This document shows positions 62,163-64,000 of a stretch of DNA of 64,000 bases, piece after piece; position 1 is the first letter of the stretch; each line of letters starts with the position of its first letter. A program made the position numbers and the translations under genes. Source of the DNA: Gemmatimonadales bacterium UBA2975 (GTDB lineage: Bacteria; Gemmatimonadota; Gemmatimonadetes; Longimicrobiales; Gaopeijiaceae); contig DEAT01000070.1 of the NCBI GenBank assembly GCA_002348265.1, forward strand, positions 1 to 64,000, given 5' to 3'. Below the pieces are notes generated by a model, which saw only the letters and a list, made by a program, of their open reading frames with translations, had not been told where the DNA came from and did no database searches.

Positions 62163-62623
62163 GCGACGAAAAGCGGGTTAGGGATGATCTCATCATTTAC
62201 GCTGCGGGAGAGATCCATTCTGACTGGCGAGACCAGCTCAGAGGATATCTCCGAGAGTTGGGTATCAACGCACATGTAGTGGGGCCGCAGGAAGTACACG
62301 ATCGGTCTGACTCCGTCGGTGAAGACATTCTTGGCGAGCAGCCAGCACCAGTGTATCGAGACCTAATGGGTGCACGAGTGAATACCCTGAGGACCCGTGT
62401 CCTGATGCAAAGAGCCGACCTCTGTGTTGCTTACTTTGGACAAAAGTACAAACAGTGGAATACCGCTGCGGACGCCGGAGCGGCTGTCGCGAGTGGACTT
62501 CCCCTGATTTTGGTTAGGTCGGAGAATCACATCCATGCGCTCAAGGAAATTGATGCCTTGGCGACTCTCACCGTAGAAACGCTCGCGCAGGCGGCGCAGG
62601 CGTTGGCGTATATCTTCGAGTAG
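62159..62623 (+). CDS. ytoQ: YtoQ-family protein, probable CTG start
   Basis: A YtoQ-family protein with a nucleoside-2-deoxyribosyltransferase-like fold; its activity is not established. The family N-terminus IIYAAGEIHSDWRDQLRG requires a start before 62200. In frame there is no ATG, GTG or TTG between the motif and the upstream gene, but CTG 62159 has AGGAG (62146-62150) eight bases upstream and overlaps the glycyl-tRNA synthetase stop. This gives 154 residues, the usual length. GVNTLRTRV-like and FGQKYKQWNTAADAGAA motifs complete it. The first in-frame TTG (62258) would cut the conserved N-terminus. Confidence 0.82.
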   Translation: MSDEKRVRDDLIIYAAGEIHSDWRDQLRGYLRELGINAHVVGPQEVHDRSDSVGEDILGEQPAPVYRDLMGARVNTLRTRVLMQRADLCVAYFGQKYKQWNTAADAGAAVASGLPLILVRSENHIHALKEIDALATLTVETLAQAAQALAYIFE

Positions 62624-62656
62624 CGCCAGAGAGCTAAGCATCGCAATTTCAGCGAC

Positions 62657-64000
62657 ATGATACTGAGTGATATCTGGGACCAATTGAAGCGCCGGCGAGT
62701 CACGCGCGTAGTGATCGCTTATGCGGCATCTTTCTTTGTCGTACTTCAGATGGCAGATCTGGTCTTCGAGCCTTTGGGGTTTCCCGAGACCGCGTTTCGG
62801 GTACTTCTCTTCCTCGGCATAGCCGGCTTTCCTCTGGCCGTGGCGGTAGCATGGGCTTTTGATGCGACGCCCGAAGGGGTAAAAGAGACTTCGACTGAAC
62901 GTGAATCTGGGCCTCGTCGATCTGCAGTACTCGTAGTCGGGGTCTCTCTCATTGTGGCAATTGGGGTTGGCTATTGGCAGTTCTCTGACCGACATAGCTC
63001 TTCAGGGGATGGCCCCGTAGATGTAGATGAGAATCTTATCGCCGTTATCCCATTTCGGGTCTCCTCAACGGACGACAGAGTTACGATTCTGCAAGAAGGT
63101 GTGATAGACATGCTGGCGCCGATGCTTCCGGGAGAGCCTCGGATAGTTGATCCCGGAGCAATGGTCAGTGCTTGGCGCAGACTTATCTCTGATGACCAAA
63201 AAGTTTTGAGTGAATCGCAAGCCGTAAGTCTTGCAAGTGACCTCGGAGCAGGGAGGGCACTGGTTGGTTCTATAGTTGGAGGAGGGGAGGGCTTTGCGAT
63301 GAACGCTCGCCTTCTGCATGTCCCCACTGGAGAAGCCGTCGGCGATGCAACCGTAGATGGGTCAGCTGACCGGCTACGAGAATCCGTGAGCCAACTCGCC
63401 GGACAAGTGTTGTCTATGGAAGCCGGGATTGACCAAGGTCAGGTCGACTACCTGGACGATGTCCCAATGGATGCGCTACAGGCCTATCTGGAAGGGAGAC
63501 GCGCATATCGTCAAACGGCGTACGTTGAAGCTCGCGGTGCCTTTTCTCGGGCCCTCGATATTGACAGCACCTTTGCGCTCGCTGCCCTAGGAGCTGTAGA
63601 TGCTGTGCAGATGGGGTTGGATGCAGATCGCTTCAATTTCGGGGCTCGAGCTCGCCGACTCTTAGTGCAAAATCTTGATCGGTTGCCGCACCGAGACCGG
63701 GATTTCGTGAAGATTTTGCTTGACTACTCTAGCACTCGGCTTAGTGCGGTTGAACGGGTGAATAAGGGACAGGAACTGGTGCGGCGCTTCCCAGATAAGG
63801 CGGAGGCTTGGTATCTGTATGGCGACGCTTTTTTCCACGCTCAATATAGAGTTGCCGAGTCGGATTGGGGGCGTCAGGCACTTGAAGCATTCGATAGGGC
63901 GATCGAGATTGATCCGGGACTGATGGTAGTGGATCAGCATAGGGCTTTTGACATCTATTTGTCGGACGATACGGTGGGGTTACGAGCGCTCGTGGCATCC
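62657..64000 (+). CDS. Membrane-anchored TolB/TPR protein, partial (runs off right edge)
   Basis: 448 codons are visible and the frame is open at the edge. An N-terminal cytoplasmic LSDIWDQLKRRRVTRVVIAY leads into two membrane segments (residues ~17-65), then a third at ~92-110. An extracytoplasmic FlgO/TolB-N-like domain follows (NLIAVIPFRVSS, DMLAPMLPGEPRIVDPGAM, ARALVGSIVGGGEGFAMNARL). From ~270 onwards there are TPR-like helices (LEGRRAYRQTAYVEARGAFSRALDID, WYLYGDAFFHAQY). This architecture is a recurrent one in Gemmatimonadota and Acidobacteriota, often fused to kinase or winged-helix domains. The partner domain, if any, lies outside or is absent. Confidence 0.8.
   Translation, partial: MILSDIWDQLKRRRVTRVVIAYAASFFVVLQMADLVFEPLGFPETAFRVLLFLGIAGFPLAVAVAWAFDATPEGVKETSTERESGPRRSAVLVVGVSLIVAIGVGYWQFSDRHSSSGDGPVDVDENLIAVIPFRVSSTDDRVTILQEGVIDMLAPMLPGEPRIVDPGAMVSAWRRLISDDQKVLSESQAVSLASDLGAGRALVGSIVGGGEGFAMNARLLHVPTGEAVGDATVDGSADRLRESVSQLAGQVLSMEAGIDQGQVDYLDDVPMDALQAYLEGRRAYRQTAYVEARGAFSRALDIDSTFALAALGAVDAVQMGLDADRFNFGARARRLLVQNLDRLPHRDRDFVKILLDYSSTRLSAVERVNKGQELVRRFPDKAEAWYLYGDAFFHAQYRVAESDWGRQALEAFDRAIEIDPGLMVVDQHRAFDIYLSDDTVGLRALVAS

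Overview
The window is a gene-dense stretch of a bacterial chromosome of moderate G+C, with both strands in use and no rRNA, tRNA, CRISPR array, insertion sequence or phage gene that I could recognise. The protein repertoire fits an uncultured, probably aerobic, peptide- and organic-matter-degrading member of the Gemmatimonadota or a nearby lineage. It includes many secreted hydrolases with Sec or Tat signals, gamma-glutamyltransferases, BNR/sortilin-type propellers, amidohydrolase pairs, a GH109 protein, and at the right edge a membrane-anchored TolB/TPR protein of a type I associate with that phylum. This taxonomic placement is an inference.

Layout. 1-9.4 kb: a gamma-glutamyltransferase running off the left edge, a DUF3764-like gene and a double-propeller surface protein on the minus strand. 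These diverge from a second, canonical gamma-glutamyltransferase across a symmetrical operator-like site. Then come a MORN-repeat protein, an Omp85-type barrel and a tandem pair of secreted paralogues. 9.4-22 kb: lipoproteins, a SnoaL-like gene with a possible Shine-Dalgarno-masking hairpin, an arginase-family enzyme, a cyanophycinase-like lipoprotein, a zincin lipoprotein, a large sortilin-like protein, an RnfD-like/Hcp-repeat fusion and a two-domain creatininase-like protein. 22-29.3 kb: manA, a small gene plus amidase, an ABC-F ATPase, a methyltransferase interrupted by one in-frame TGA, and a circularly permuted D-amino-acid-oxidase-like flavoprotein.

29.4-41.7 kb is a plus-strand molybdoenzyme island. 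It starts with a three-subunit PaoABC-type molybdo-iron-sulfur-flavin oxidoreductase and a cytochrome b. These are followed by a cytoplasmic molybdopterin oxidoreductase whose Fe-S and NrfD-like subunits are fused, a TorD-type chaperone and a SulP anion transporter; this second half resembles SoeABC sulfite oxidation. 42-51.3 kb: a serine hydrolase, a GH109/GHMP-kinase pair and a convergent nucleotidyltransferase/Na+-symporter pair (probably amino-sugar or galactose use). A NorC-like cytochrome c and a divergent heme-copper oxidase subunit that lacks expected ligands lie between them. 51.4-64 kb: proBA, an M24 peptidase, a paired amidohydrolase operon, nfuA, glycyl-tRNA synthetase, a ytoQ gene that seems to start at CTG, and the truncated TPR protein.

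The best candidates for something undescribed are the TGA codon at a predicted Cys position in the methyltransferase, the permuted flavoprotein, the ligand-poor oxidase and the combined Pao/Soe-like island. All functions rest on reading motifs by eye; no searches or structure predictions were run.
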